Below, in pieces: positions 33,987-44,059 of a stretch of DNA of 48,222 nucleotides. A model generated the notes under the pieces. That model was given only the letters and a program-made list of their open reading frames with translations. It ran no database searches and was not told where the DNA came from. Made by a program: the position numbers and the translations under genes. Source of the stretch: Amycolatopsis tucumanensis (GTDB lineage: Bacteria; Actinomycetota; Actinomycetes; Mycobacteriales; Pseudonocardiaceae); assembly GCF_021654135.1 (NCBI RefSeq), contig NZ_JAKGSD010000062.1, positions 1-48,222 of the forward strand, given 5' to 3'. Position 1 is the stretch's first letter. Every line of letters starts with the position of its first letter.

Positions 33987-35732
33987 TCAGCCCGGGTAGA
34001 ACGGCGACGCATTGCCGCCGAAGCTGTGCGGGTGCGGGCGCCACACTTCGCCGACGTCGGAGGCCGTCCACAGGCCGCCGTCGTCCGCGACGACGATCGA
34101 CCGGCCGGGTGCGGCGGTGATGGCGTGGACCGGCAGCGTCAGGTTCGAGATGTTGAACGGGTCCAGCCGGAGCCCGTCGATCGGGATCTTGACCACCGGC
34201 TGCGACGGCATGGTCGTGGCGGCGACCAGCGCGTCCTGGCTGAGCCAGTCGACGTCCACGACCCCGCCCAGGGTGCCGCCCTGCAGGATCCGCGGCGCCC
34301 GCAGCGTCACCGAGTCCTGGGTGCGCACCACCGACGCCACGAGCAACTGCCCGCCCGCGACCACCGCGGCCCGCGCGCCGTCGCGGGACAACCGCAGCAC
34401 ACTGATCGGACCGACCTGGAGGATCTCATCGGCGTTCACCACCTGCGGCACCCAGCTGCCGTCCGGCGTCCGCAGCGCGCGGACCACCGTCTGCCCGTCC
34501 ACCACGGTCCACACCTCACCGGAACCGTCCGCGGTGGCCGTGGGCCGCCAGGTCGGCCGGGTCATCGTCGCGCCCGCGAGGTCGACGGCGGCCGCGTCCT
34601 TGCCGAACTGACCGACCCGCAGCCGCTGCCGTCCGTCGGCGTACTCGACGATCGCCAGCTGACGCCCGTCGATCGACTGGGCCGCGCTCGCCACCTGGTA
34701 GCCGCTGCCCTGGCCGGCCGGGCCGGAGATCAGCGAACCGTCACCGAGCGAGCGCACCCGCCCGTTCACGGTCACCAGCCCGGGCTGGTCCGCGCTCGGC
34801 GAAGCCAGCGCCGTGTAGGACGGCAGATCGCTCGGCACCCAGTCCTCGTGCCCGTCCACCAGCGGGGCGCCGTCGGACAACAGCCGCACTCGGTTCGTGG
34901 TCACCGACTGCAGCGACAGCACGATCTGCGCGGCGATCAGCCGCCGCACGTCCGCGGTCTGATCGGCCACGCCGGTCAGCGGGACGACGAGCGCACCGTC
35001 CGGCGCGGTGGTCACGTTGCCCTCGGTGTTCGCATCCTCGGGAAGGAGGTTCCGCACCGCGCCGACCAGGCTCGTCGACGGCCCGGCCAGCAGCAGCCCG
35101 ACCACGCGCCCGGCGAGGCCGGTCTGCGGTTTGCCCGCCACGTACCGCAGGTCGGGCACCACGGTGTTGGAGTCCTGCGCGAAGAAGAACGCCTGCACCC
35201 GCACGTAGTTCGCGGTGAAGTCGCTGTAGGGCATCACGAGGTTCGGCGGCGGGTTCGTGATCCGCCACTGCCCGTCGGACTGGCGCCGCACCAGCAGCTT
35301 CAGCTCGACCGGCGTGCGCAGCGAGATGAACGCGCCGTCCTCACGCAGCGTGCCGAGGCCGGTGCCGCGCAGCACGACGTTGACCTCGTTCGGGTTCGCC
35401 GTCGTGTCCGCGCCGGTGGCCGGGACGGTCGCGAACACGTCGTCGATGATCGTGATGACCTTGCCGGGCGCCCACGCCTTGGCCGCGCCCTCGTCGAGGT
35501 ACATGCGCGCGGCGGCGTTGTTGCTGATCGGCTGGGCGCTCGCGCGGACGAAGTCGCGGACGACGGTCAGCGCGTCCAGGTCCTTCGCCGGCTGCGGCAC
35601 GTCCGGGTTGACCGGCTGCCCCAGCTCCTGCTGCGGCACGGCGACGGGCTGCGATTCCTCGGGCACGTTCGCACACCCCGCGGCGAGCACGAGGCAGGCG
35701 AACAAGGCGAACAGCCGCGACAGGACCCTCAC
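33987..35732 (-). CDS. lpqB: Lipoprotein LpqB (MtrAB-associated beta-propeller)
   Basis: A 581-residue exported lipoprotein with lipobox LAAGC near residue 19. It has a GerMN domain (about 120-330, with the segment VRVQAFFFAQDSNTVVPDLRYV) followed by a C-terminal beta-propeller. LpqB binds the outside part of MtrB and tunes MtrAB signalling in mycobacteria. The GTG at 35732 follows GGGAGG with a short 4-nt spacing. In M. tuberculosis mtrB and lpqB abut; here they are separated by about 510 bp of repeats, and degraded copies of the lpqB 3' end lie downstream. Confidence 0.94.
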   Translation of the reverse strand: MRVLSRLFALFACLVLAAGCANVPEESQPVAVPQQELGQPVNPDVPQPAKDLDALTVVRDFVRASAQPISNNAAARMYLDEGAAKAWAPGKVITIIDDVFATVPATGADTTANPNEVNVVLRGTGLGTLREDGAFISLRTPVELKLLVRRQSDGQWRITNPPPNLVMPYSDFTANYVRVQAFFFAQDSNTVVPDLRYVAGKPQTGLAGRVVGLLLAGPSTSLVGAVRNLLPEDANTEGNVTTAPDGALVVPLTGVADQTADVRRLIAAQIVLSLQSVTTNRVRLLSDGAPLVDGHEDWVPSDLPSYTALASPSADQPGLVTVNGRVRSLGDGSLISGPAGQGSGYQVASAAQSIDGRQLAIVEYADGRQRLRVGQFGKDAAAVDLAGATMTRPTWRPTATADGSGEVWTVVDGQTVVRALRTPDGSWVPQVVNADEILQVGPISVLRLSRDGARAAVVAGGQLLVASVVRTQDSVTLRAPRILQGGTLGGVVDVDWLSQDALVAATTMPSQPVVKIPIDGLRLDPFNISNLTLPVHAITAAPGRSIVVADDGGLWTASDVGEVWRPHPHSFGGNASPFYPG

Positions 35733-36244
35733 ACGCCCTCCCGTACGGACAGCCGCGCCCATCCCGCCAGCGGGAGCCGCGATTCGGGCAGAACCGCGCT
35801 CAACGAGCGACCGGCACCGAGAACAGCTCCACCGAAGGAGGGACACACCCCGGGAACGGATGCGCTCAAGGAGCGCCCCTGCCCGGACAGAGCTGCGCTC
35901 AGGGAGCGACGCGCCCCGGGCAGGGCCACGCCCAAAGACCGCCCCACACCGGGCAGGGCCGCGCCCAAAGAGCGGCCGCCGCGCGCCCGGCCGGCCCGCA
36001 GCCGAACAGCAGCGCTCACGGCACCGACGCCACGCGCCCGATCGGAACGCAGCCGAACAGCAGCGCTCACGGAGCCAACGCCACGCCCCTGGCCGGCACA
36101 CAGCCGAACCGCAGCACTCACGGAGCCACCGCCACGCGGCCGGCCGGAACGCAGCGGACCAGCAGCACTCGCGGGGCCAACGCCGTGCACCACCTGGCAT
36201 CGCGGGCTGGGGCGCTTGAGCGGCGTCGCGTGCGGCTCACTCAT
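35729..36244 (-). CDS. Candidate repeat protein between mtrB and lpqB (doubtful gene)
   Basis: A 171-codon frame starts at an ATG overlapping the mtrB stop as ATGA (36241-36244) and ends at a TGA overlapping the lpqB GTG start (35729-35732). After MSEPHATPLKRPSPR it consists of four 17-residue units (ASAAGPLRSGRPRGGGS, then three of the form VSAAVRL-x10) and six 11-residue units (LGAALPGVGRS, LGVALPGARRS, LSAALSGQGRS and so on). Both periods, 51 and 33 bp, are multiples of three. Against a gene, third-position GC in this frame is only about 65 percent in the part I checked, far below neighbours, and other frames are also open. It could be a real coupled protein or in-frame DNA repeats that keep mtrB-lpqB translation coupled. 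Confidence 0.35.
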   Translation of the reverse strand: MSEPHATPLKRPSPRCQVVHGVGPASAAGPLRSGRPRGGGSVSAAVRLCAGQGRGVGSVSAAVRLRSDRARGVGAVSAAVRLRAGRARGGRSLGAALPGVGRSLGVALPGARRSLSAALSGQGRSLSASVPGVCPSFGGAVLGAGRSLSAVLPESRLPLAGWARLSVREGV

Positions 36245-37935
36245 GCGTCCTCCTTGCGCATCTCGCCGATCGTGATCGTGTACTCGGTCGGCAGGCCGAT
36301 CTGCAGGTGCCCGTTGGTCGCCGGGGCGTCGTCCGGGACCAGGGGTAGCGGGCTCTCCTCGAAGGGCTCGTCCTGCTTGCGCGGCAGCGTCAGCCGGAAG
36401 CACGCGCCCTGCCCAGGCGCACCCCACGCCTCCAGCTGGCCGCCGTGCAGGCGGGCGTCCTCGTGGCTGATCGCCAGCCCCAGGCCGGTGCCGCCGGTGC
36501 GGCGGTTGCGGGACGGGTCCGCGCGCCAGAACCGGTTGAACACCAGGTCGGCCTCCCCGGGCCGCAGGCCGACACCGTGGTCCCGCACCGTGATCGCGAC
36601 CGCGTGCTCGTTCGCCGCCAGCGTGAGCCGCACCGGGTTGCCCTCGCTGTGGTCGACCGCGTTGGCCAGCAGATTGCGCAGGATCCGCTCGACGCGGCGG
36701 GCGTCGATCTCGGCGAGCGTCTCCTCCTCGGGCAGCTCCAGCTCGATCTCGGTCTCCGCGTTGCCCGCGATCACCCGCACCTGCTCCACCGCGCGCCGCG
36801 CGATCGAAGACACGTCGATGAACTCCGCGGCCAGCTCCTCGACACCGGCGTCCAGCCTGCTGATCTCCAGCAGGTCGCCGAGCAGCGCCTCGAACCGGTC
36901 CAGCTCGTCGACCAGCAACTCGGTGGAGCGGGCCAGCCCGGCGGGGAACTGCTCGCGCGAGGCGTGCAGCACGTCCGCCGCCATCCGCACCGTCGTCAAC
37001 GGGGTCCGCAGCTCGTGCGACACATCCGAGGTGAACCGGCGCTGCAGCGTGCCGAACTCCTCCAGCTGCCGGATCTGGTGCTGAATGCTCGCGGCCATCT
37101 CGTTGTAGGACACGGCGAGCTTCGACAGGTCGTCCTCGCCCGTGACCGGCAGGCGTTCGTCCAGCTCACCGCCCGCGAACCGGGCGGCGGCCGCCGCGGC
37201 CTGCCGGACTGGGCGCACGACCTGCCGGGTGACCAGGTTCGCGATGCCGGCCAGCAGCACGAGCAGCACGAGACCACCGACCAGCAGCGTGTTCTGCACG
37301 GTCTGGACGGTGTTCTGCTCCGCGGTCATCGGGAACAGCAGGTACAGCTGGATCGGGCGGCCGGTGCTGGTGACCGGCGCGCCGACGATCAGGTGCGTGG
37401 TTCGGGTGCCGTCCGCGTCGGTGTCGGTGTTGATCTGCCAGGCGACCTGGTTGTTCTCGACGAACCGCTGCAGGCCGTCCGGCACCTTCGTGATCGGGCC
37501 GGCCGAGTCGGTCGAGTCCTCCCCGCCCGCGGTCAGCACCGGCTCGAACGCGCCCGCCGCCGACGCCGCCGTGCCCTGGTCCTCCGACGAGCTGCTGGTG
37601 ATCTTCTTCAGCGCGTTCTGCAGCCGGTCGGCCAGCGCGTCCTGGTCGCTGATGCCGACCAGCTCGTTCTCCGCCGTGCGCACGACCTGCAGGGTCTGCG
37701 CGACGGCGGCCTGCCGCTTGGTGTCGGTGAGGCGCTGCGTGATCTGGTTCTGCAGCACCATGCCCAGCACGAGACCGACCGCCGACGACAGGGCGAGCGT
37801 CGACACGGTCACCTTGAACTGCAGCGACCGCCGCCACAGCACGCCGAACGCGACCGCGCGGCCACGGGCGTAGGCGCCCGCGCGGGGGGCCAGTCGCAGC
37901 ACCGCGCGGACGAAGGCCAGGACTCTTCGCTTCAT
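36241..37935 (-). CDS. mtrB: Two-component sensor histidine kinase MtrB
   Basis: A 564-residue membrane kinase of the essential MtrAB system that links envelope and cell-cycle events. It has transmembrane helices at about 40-62 and 217-235 flanking an extracytoplasmic sensor domain, then HAMP (about 236-290). The HisKA phosphoacceptor is His307 in SDVSHELRTPL, and the HATPase domain has the N box NLLANAVDHSEG plus G boxes DHGVGL and GGTGLGL. The start is an ATG at 37935, 7 bp after mtrA. The C-terminal 45 residues are a divergent tail ending MRKEDA, whose stop overlaps the repeat frame. Confidence 0.97.
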   Translation of the reverse strand: MKRRVLAFVRAVLRLAPRAGAYARGRAVAFGVLWRRSLQFKVTVSTLALSSAVGLVLGMVLQNQITQRLTDTKRQAAVAQTLQVVRTAENELVGISDQDALADRLQNALKKITSSSSEDQGTAASAAGAFEPVLTAGGEDSTDSAGPITKVPDGLQRFVENNQVAWQINTDTDADGTRTTHLIVGAPVTSTGRPIQLYLLFPMTAEQNTVQTVQNTLLVGGLVLLVLLAGIANLVTRQVVRPVRQAAAAAARFAGGELDERLPVTGEDDLSKLAVSYNEMAASIQHQIRQLEEFGTLQRRFTSDVSHELRTPLTTVRMAADVLHASREQFPAGLARSTELLVDELDRFEALLGDLLEISRLDAGVEELAAEFIDVSSIARRAVEQVRVIAGNAETEIELELPEEETLAEIDARRVERILRNLLANAVDHSEGNPVRLTLAANEHAVAITVRDHGVGLRPGEADLVFNRFWRADPSRNRRTGGTGLGLAISHEDARLHGGQLEAWGAPGQGACFRLTLPRKQDEPFEESPLPLVPDDAPATNGHLQIGLPTEYTITIGEMRKEDA

Positions 37936-37942
37936 GTGTCTG

Positions 37943-38620
37943 TTACGGCGGGCCCGCCTTGTACCCGACGCCGCGCACGGTCAGGACGACCTCGGGGTGC
38001 TCGGGGTCCTTCTCGACCTTCGAGCGCAGCCGCTGCACGTGCACGTTGACCAGGCGGGTGTCGGCCGCGTGCCGGTAGCCCCAGACCTGCTCGAGCAGGA
38101 CCTCGCGGGTGAACACCTGGCGGGGCTTGCGGGCCAGCGCGACCAGCAGGTCGAACTCCAGCGGGGTGAGCGGGATGGCCTTGCCCTCCCGGGTCACCTC
38201 GTGACCGGGCACGTCGATGGTCAGGTCACCGATCGTGAGCGTCTCGGCAGGCTCGGCCTCGGTGCGCCGCAGGCGGGCGCGCACACGCGCGACCAGCTCC
38301 TTCGGCTTGAACGGCTTGACCACGTAGTCGTCGGCGCCGGACTCCAGGCCCAGCACGATGTCGACCGTGTCGCTCTTCGCGGTGAGCATGACGATCGGCA
38401 CGCCCGACTCGGCCCGGATCGCCTTGCAGACGTCGATGCCGTTCATGCCGGGGAGCATCAGGTCGAGCAGCACGAGATCGGGCTTCAGCTCCCGCAGGGC
38501 GGGCAGCGCCCGGGAGCCGTCCGCCACCACCGCGGTGTCGAACCCCTCGCCGCGCAGCACGATGGTGAGCATCTCCGCGAGAGCGGGGTCGTCGTCGACG
38601 ACCAACACACGTGCCTTCAT
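37943..38620 (-). CDS. mtrA: Two-component response regulator MtrA
   Basis: A 225-residue OmpR-family regulator. The receiver domain has the acidic pair Asp10/Asp11, the phosphoacceptor Asp53 (LLDLMLPGMNG), a Thr in VMLTAKSDT and Lys in KPFKPKE. The winged-helix domain carries the almost invariant LTPLEFDLLVALARKPRQVFTREVLLEQVWGYRH. The ATG at 38620 is preferred; a GTG two codons upstream is possible and neither has a clear ribosome-binding site. The order mtrA-mtrB-lpqB is the conserved actinobacterial operon. Confidence 0.97.
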   Translation of the reverse strand: MKARVLVVDDDPALAEMLTIVLRGEGFDTAVVADGSRALPALRELKPDLVLLDLMLPGMNGIDVCKAIRAESGVPIVMLTAKSDTVDIVLGLESGADDYVVKPFKPKELVARVRARLRRTEAEPAETLTIGDLTIDVPGHEVTREGKAIPLTPLEFDLLVALARKPRQVFTREVLLEQVWGYRHAADTRLVNVHVQRLRSKVEKDPEHPEVVLTVRGVGYKAGPP

Positions 38621-38694
38621 GACCACATATTCGCACTACGGAGACCGTTCGTGACGTCCGACCCTGCGAACACGTCACGAACTGAGCACACCGG

Positions 38695-39342
38695 TTAGCC
38701 CGGATGGACCAGCCGGGTGACGAGGGCGGCGTGGTCGACCCCCGCCGCGCCGTCGACGACGTGCCATCCGGACAACCAGGACGCGCCGGCGAGCTCGTCG
38801 TAGACGGCCGCGCAGCGGGACTGGAGGTCGTCGTCGGACTCGAACGCGTCCTTGGCCCGGCCGGCATCGGTCGAGGCCCGCTGCTCGGCCCGCTCGGCGG
38901 CGACGGCGGGCGGGACGCGCAGCAGGATCTGCGCGTCCGGCAGCGGCAGGCCGAAGCGGTCGATCTCGATCTCGCGGACCCAGCGGACGAACTCGCCGTC
39001 GGCGTGCTGCCGCAGGCGGGCCGCGCCGTAGGCGGCGTTGGAGGCGACGTACCGGTCGAGCAGCACGACGTCGTGGGTGTCGAGGCCGACGCGGATCTCG
39101 GGAGCGGCCTCACGGCGGTCGAGGGCGTAGAGCAGGCCCATGCCGTAGACGGAGTCGGTGAGGTCGCCGTGGCGGCGGTGCAGGCCCTCGTGGATGAGGT
39201 CGGCGTGCACGCTGCGGCCGTAGCGGGGGAAGGCGAGCGTGGTGACCGTGCGGCCCTGGTCGTGCAGCGCCTTGGTGAGGCCGTCGGTCAGGGTGCGCTT
39301 GCCCGCACCGTCGAGCCCCTCGATGACCACCAGCTTGCCCAC
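38695..39342 (-). CDS. tmk: Thymidylate kinase
   Basis: A 215-residue dTMP kinase that makes dTDP for DNA synthesis. The P-loop reads IEGLDGAGKRTLT, the DR motif is LLDRYVASNAAYGAAR and the LID region is RASTDAGRAKDAFESDD. The length and the position upstream of mtrA match Rv3247c. The GTG at 39342 lies 6 nt after a TAGCCT -10 element (39349-39354), pointing to a leaderless transcript. The 74-bp gap to mtrA suggests a separate mtrA promoter. Confidence 0.94.
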   Translation of the reverse strand: MGKLVVIEGLDGAGKRTLTDGLTKALHDQGRTVTTLAFPRYGRSVHADLIHEGLHRRHGDLTDSVYGMGLLYALDRREAAPEIRVGLDTHDVVLLDRYVASNAAYGAARLRQHADGEFVRWVREIEIDRFGLPLPDAQILLRVPPAVAAERAEQRASTDAGRAKDAFESDDDLQSRCAAVYDELAGASWLSGWHVVDGAAGVDHAALVTRLVHPG

Positions 39343-39365
39343 GGGCCCAGGCTATCCGGCGGCGG

Positions 39366-39812
39366 TCAGCGCACTTCGAGGCCGTGCGCCTTGGCGGCGT
39401 CGGCCTGCCGCTGGTCGCGGGTGACCATCACGACCGGTTCCCCATCGGCCAGGCCAGCCGCGTCGTGCAGCGCGACGGCCAGGTGGATCGCGTCGAGCGT
39501 GCGGAGCGAGTGGTGGTCGGACACCAGCCGGTACGCCGCCGGCATGATCACCTGGGGCACGAGCGGCACGAGGCTCAACGCGCCGTCACCACCGGCTTCG
39601 GCGTCGAAGCGCGCGAGCGCGAGCTTGGCGTCGCGGATCCGGCCGTTGTTCCACGCGGTCGCCATCGCACTGGCGAACTCGACCCTGGTCAGCTCGCTCG
39701 TGAGCACCAGGTCTTCGTTGTCGAGGAGCAACTCGATCATCTGCTCGTGCTCCGGCTCGTCGGGGAGGAACGCCCGGACCACCGCGCTCGTGTCGGCGTA
39801 GAGGACCGTCAC
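39366..39812 (-). CDS. VapC-family PIN-domain toxin
   Basis: A 148-residue PIN-domain ribonuclease of a type II toxin-antitoxin pair. Acidic metal ligands are visible: Asp7 in YADTSAVV, Glu in TSELTRVEFA, Asp in RTLDAIHLA and a C-terminal Asp in VTRDQRQADAA. VapC toxins cleave tRNA or rRNA when the antitoxin is lost. The GTG at 39812 overlaps the antitoxin stop codon (GTGA); an adjacent GTG at 39815 is the alternative. The pair interrupts the tmk-sahH adjacency seen in mycobacteria. Confidence 0.9.
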   Translation of the reverse strand: MTVLYADTSAVVRAFLPDEPEHEQMIELLLDNEDLVLTSELTRVEFASAMATAWNNGRIRDAKLALARFDAEAGGDGALSLVPLVPQVIMPAAYRLVSDHHSLRTLDAIHLAVALHDAAGLADGEPVVMVTRDQRQADAAKAHGLEVR

Positions 39813-40096
39813 CACTCGCCCCGCGTCCAGTCGAGAGCCTCGCTGACGGAGGTCCCGCTACCCCTGAGAGCCTCGTCCAGTTGCGCGCGGGTGGGCACCG
39901 GGCCGTCGGGCGCGAACGCGACGAGCTTGCCGTCGGCGAGCAGGCGCTGCTTGCGTTCCCGGCGGGACTCCGGCCGGTCGACCGCGGCCTTCAGGATTTC
40001 GGTCACGAACTCGTTGACGCTGCGCCCCTCGGCCTCGGCTTTCGCCTTCACCCTGGCGTGCAAGTCGTCGTCAAGACGCGTGATCATCTGCCGCAT
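39809..40096 (-). CDS. VapB-type antitoxin (ribbon-helix-helix)
   Basis: A 95-residue protein. The N-terminal MITRLDDDLHARVKAKAEAEGRSVNEFVTEIL is a ribbon-helix-helix/HicB-like DNA-binding fold, and the C-terminal tail is the flexible toxin-binding part. The start at 40096 is supported by a TAGCAT -10 element 6 nt upstream and no ribosome-binding site; an in-frame ATG at 40087 is possible. An 8-bp inverted repeat overlaps the promoter, as expected for autorepression. It overlaps vapC by GTGA. Confidence 0.87.
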   Translation of the reverse strand: MRQMITRLDDDLHARVKAKAEAEGRSVNEFVTEILKAAVDRPESRRERKQRLLADGKLVAFAPDGPVPTRAQLDEALRGSGTSVSEALDWTRGEW

Positions 40097-40103
40097 ACTG
40101 AGA

Positions 40104-40133
40104 TGCTATCACAGACGGCAACGCATGATAGCA
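40104..40133 (-). promoter_or_regulatory. Autoregulatory operator and -10 of the VapBC module
   Basis: TGCTATCA (40104-40111) and TGATAGCA (40126-40133) are perfect inverted 8-bp arms, 22 bp centre to centre, about two helical turns. The near arm overlaps the -10 element TAGCAT (minus strand, 40108-40103) that sits 6 nt before the vapB ATG. Confidence 0.68.
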
Positions 40134-40154
40134 CCCCAGTGCGGCAGGGTGCGG

Positions 40155-41627
<1,473 letters not shown>

Positions 41628-41713
41628 AGCGGCATTTCCTCCAACGATCGACTCCACCTGAACAGTACCGTTGTCCGTTCATCGCGGAACACCCGGAAAA
41701 GGAGACAGCCGAC

Positions 41714-44014
41714 GTGCCGCTTCCTGGTCCCGACACCCGAGTGGTCGAACTACGCGTGCCGGGCCTGTCCGGCACCAGCGGCGAAGAGCTGCTGGACGCG
41801 GCCGGCACGGTGGAAGTCGCCGGGGACGGTATGGGCCGGGTGATCCGCCCGTCGGACCGGCTGCGGCGCCCCGCGCCCGGCCCGGTGCTGCAGGCGCTCG
41901 GCCGCTCGGTCCCCCGCACGCTCGAGGGCTACCTGTGGAGCGGCATGACCTCCGGGGGCGCCACGAAAGCGGCGTGGGCGCTGCTGTTCCCGTTCTCGCT
42001 GGCCAACGTGGCGCACTGGATGCTGCCGCCGGTGCCGGACGGCAGCCGCGCGGCGGCCGTGCTCGGCGGGCTGTGCCGGGGCGTGCTGCGGATCGCTGCG
42101 CTGCTGCTGACGATGCTGCTCGTCGCGCAGGTCGCGGTCATCACGCTGGACCTGTTCGCCGCGCAGTGCCTTGCGCCCGGCCGCCGCTGCCTGACCTGGC
42201 TGCCGGACTGGCTGCGCGACGTCGAGCAGGTCCGCCTGACGGCGGGGCTGCTGCCGGCCGCGCTGGTGGTGCTCGTGCTGTACCGGGTGTCCGGCACGAA
42301 CTGGACCGTCCGGGCGCACACCCCGCCGCCGCCCGGCGACACGCTGCCCGGTGACGTGCTGCGCGGCGACACCGATTCGCCCGTGCTGCGCTCCGTGCAC
42401 ACCCTCGCGGCGCTGAGCACCGTCGCGCTGCTCGCCGTCGGCGGACCGCTGCACGTGCCCGGCGACGTTTTCGGGCGGCTGCTGTGGGCCGCGTCGCTGG
42501 TCCTCACCGGGGTCGCACTCGTCACGTCGGCCTCCGGAGTGCGGGACCTGCCGCGGTGGGGGCGCGGCGGGCTGCTGTGGGTGGCGGTGGCGCTGCTCGT
42601 CGCGGTCGGGGTGCGCGGCGCCGTGCCCACCGGATCGGACGCGACCGTGGAAGGCGTCGGCGCGGCGCTGCTCGGCGCGTGGCTGGTGTTCGCGTTGCTG
42701 CTGGTCCCGGCGGCGCTGCTGGCGCGGCGGACGTGGCGTGAGCTGCCGAAGCGGCTGCGGCCGTGGGCAGGCGGCTGGGCGGCCGCGCCGGCGCTGGCGC
42801 TCGCGGCGCTGCTCGGCGGCGGGTTCGGCGCGGGGCTGGCGACGGGGCTGCGGCGGCTGGCCGGCGCTGGCGACCTGCGGCTGCCGGACAGCTACCGCCT
42901 GGTGACCGCCCTGTGGGGCGGCGGTCTGGTGCTGGCGATCGTGCTGGGCGTGCTCGGCTTCGCGGTGGCCGTGCCGCTGCGGCGGCGGTCGCGCGGGATT
43001 CCCGGAATCGTGCGGATGCTGCAGTCTCCGGCGGACGAGCAGTCCGCGGCTGCCGCGTGGGCACGGTCGGCCTGGGAACGGCGGCACCTGCACCACCTCG
43101 CGCTCGGCGTGATCGCGGGCCTGTCGCTCGGCGCGGCCGCGTTGCTGGTCGCCTGGTACGGCTTCGGCGCGTTCCCCGGCTGGCTCGACCCGCTGTCCGC
43201 GGCCGGGGTGTTCGGCTTGGGCGTGCTGGCCGTCGGGCTGCTGCGGGTGGTCTACACCGCGGCCACGAAGCCGGGGCGCAACCGACACCTGGGCGCGCTG
43301 GCGGACCTCGTGTGCTTCTGGCCGCGGGCGGCGCACCCGGCGATCCCGCCGTGCTACGCGCTGAAGGTGGTGCCGGACCTCGCCGCCCGTGCGAAGGAGC
43401 ACCTGGCCGAGCCGAACACACGCGTGGTGCTGGGCGGGGAGAAGCTGGGCAGCGTGCTGGCGGTGATCGCGGCCGCGCGGCTCGTGCACAGCGTGTCCCC
43501 GGCGGACCGGGAGCGCGTGGGTCTGCTCAGCGCCGGGTCACCGCTGCAGTGGGGGTACCAGCGAGCGTTCCCGGCGGTGCTGCCGCACGCCGCGCTCGCC
43601 ACGCTGTACGGATCGCTGGACGGGCGGTGGCGCGGACTGGCGCGCGGCACGGACATCTTCGGCGGCGGCGTGACCACTTGGCGGCACCAGGTCGACGGCG
43701 ACAAGCTCACCGGCGAGGGCTACCTGCCGGACGGCGGCTGGGGTGCCCTGCCGCCGGCCGCCGCGGGCGCGACCGGCGCGCTCGTCCTCGGCGGGGACCA
43801 CTGGCTGCCCGACCCGGTGCACCCGCCCTCCGGCGCACGCCGCTGGGCGGCCGGCGTGCTCGGCCACGCGGACTACCTGGTGGACCCGGAGTGGGACCAG
43901 GCGGTGGCCATCGCCGCCGGCCTGGAGACACCGGGCGAACCGGCTCGCGGAGAGGCCGAGCAGGTCCCCCTGTTCCCCGACCTCCCCCGGTTCCACCTGA
44001 ACATGGCTCGCTGA
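41714..44014 (+). CDS. Large membrane protein with degenerate alpha/beta-hydrolase-like C-terminal domain
   Basis: A 766-residue protein. An N-terminal soluble part (about 1-85) opens PLPGPDTRVVELRVPGLSGTSGEELLDA. About 8-10 membrane helices follow between about residues 85 and 520, including paired helices near 105-150, 230-300, 310-345, 350-375, 395-425 and 455-515. The C-terminal 230 residues are soluble and have the layout of a lipase-like hydrolase, but the elbow reads VLGGEKLGSVLAV, with Lys where the catalytic Ser (GHSxGS) would be. So it is probably a non-catalytic or altered hydrolase. The GTG at 41714 follows GGAGA. It is divergent from ahcY. Homologues are uncharacterised actinobacterial membrane proteins, as far as I know. 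Confidence 0.82.
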   Translation: MPLPGPDTRVVELRVPGLSGTSGEELLDAAGTVEVAGDGMGRVIRPSDRLRRPAPGPVLQALGRSVPRTLEGYLWSGMTSGGATKAAWALLFPFSLANVAHWMLPPVPDGSRAAAVLGGLCRGVLRIAALLLTMLLVAQVAVITLDLFAAQCLAPGRRCLTWLPDWLRDVEQVRLTAGLLPAALVVLVLYRVSGTNWTVRAHTPPPPGDTLPGDVLRGDTDSPVLRSVHTLAALSTVALLAVGGPLHVPGDVFGRLLWAASLVLTGVALVTSASGVRDLPRWGRGGLLWVAVALLVAVGVRGAVPTGSDATVEGVGAALLGAWLVFALLLVPAALLARRTWRELPKRLRPWAGGWAAAPALALAALLGGGFGAGLATGLRRLAGAGDLRLPDSYRLVTALWGGGLVLAIVLGVLGFAVAVPLRRRSRGIPGIVRMLQSPADEQSAAAAWARSAWERRHLHHLALGVIAGLSLGAAALLVAWYGFGAFPGWLDPLSAAGVFGLGVLAVGLLRVVYTAATKPGRNRHLGALADLVCFWPRAAHPAIPPCYALKVVPDLAARAKEHLAEPNTRVVLGGEKLGSVLAVIAAARLVHSVSPADRERVGLLSAGSPLQWGYQRAFPAVLPHAALATLYGSLDGRWRGLARGTDIFGGGVTTWRHQVDGDKLTGEGYLPDGGWGALPPAAAGATGALVLGGDHWLPDPVHPPSGARRWAAGVLGHADYLVDPEWDQAVAIAAGLETPGEPARGEAEQVPLFPDLPRFHLNMAR

Positions 44015-44021
44015 GCGAACG

Positions 44022-44049
44022 AAAAGGCCCCTCGGCGAGGGGGCCTTTT
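44022..44049. terminator. Bidirectional terminator between the membrane protein and the permease
   Basis: AAAAGGCCCCTC (44022-44033) pairs with GAGGGGGCCTTTT (44037-44049) with one extra G; there are T-runs on both strands, between convergent genes. Confidence 0.85.
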
Positions 44050-44059
44050 CCTTGCTGAC

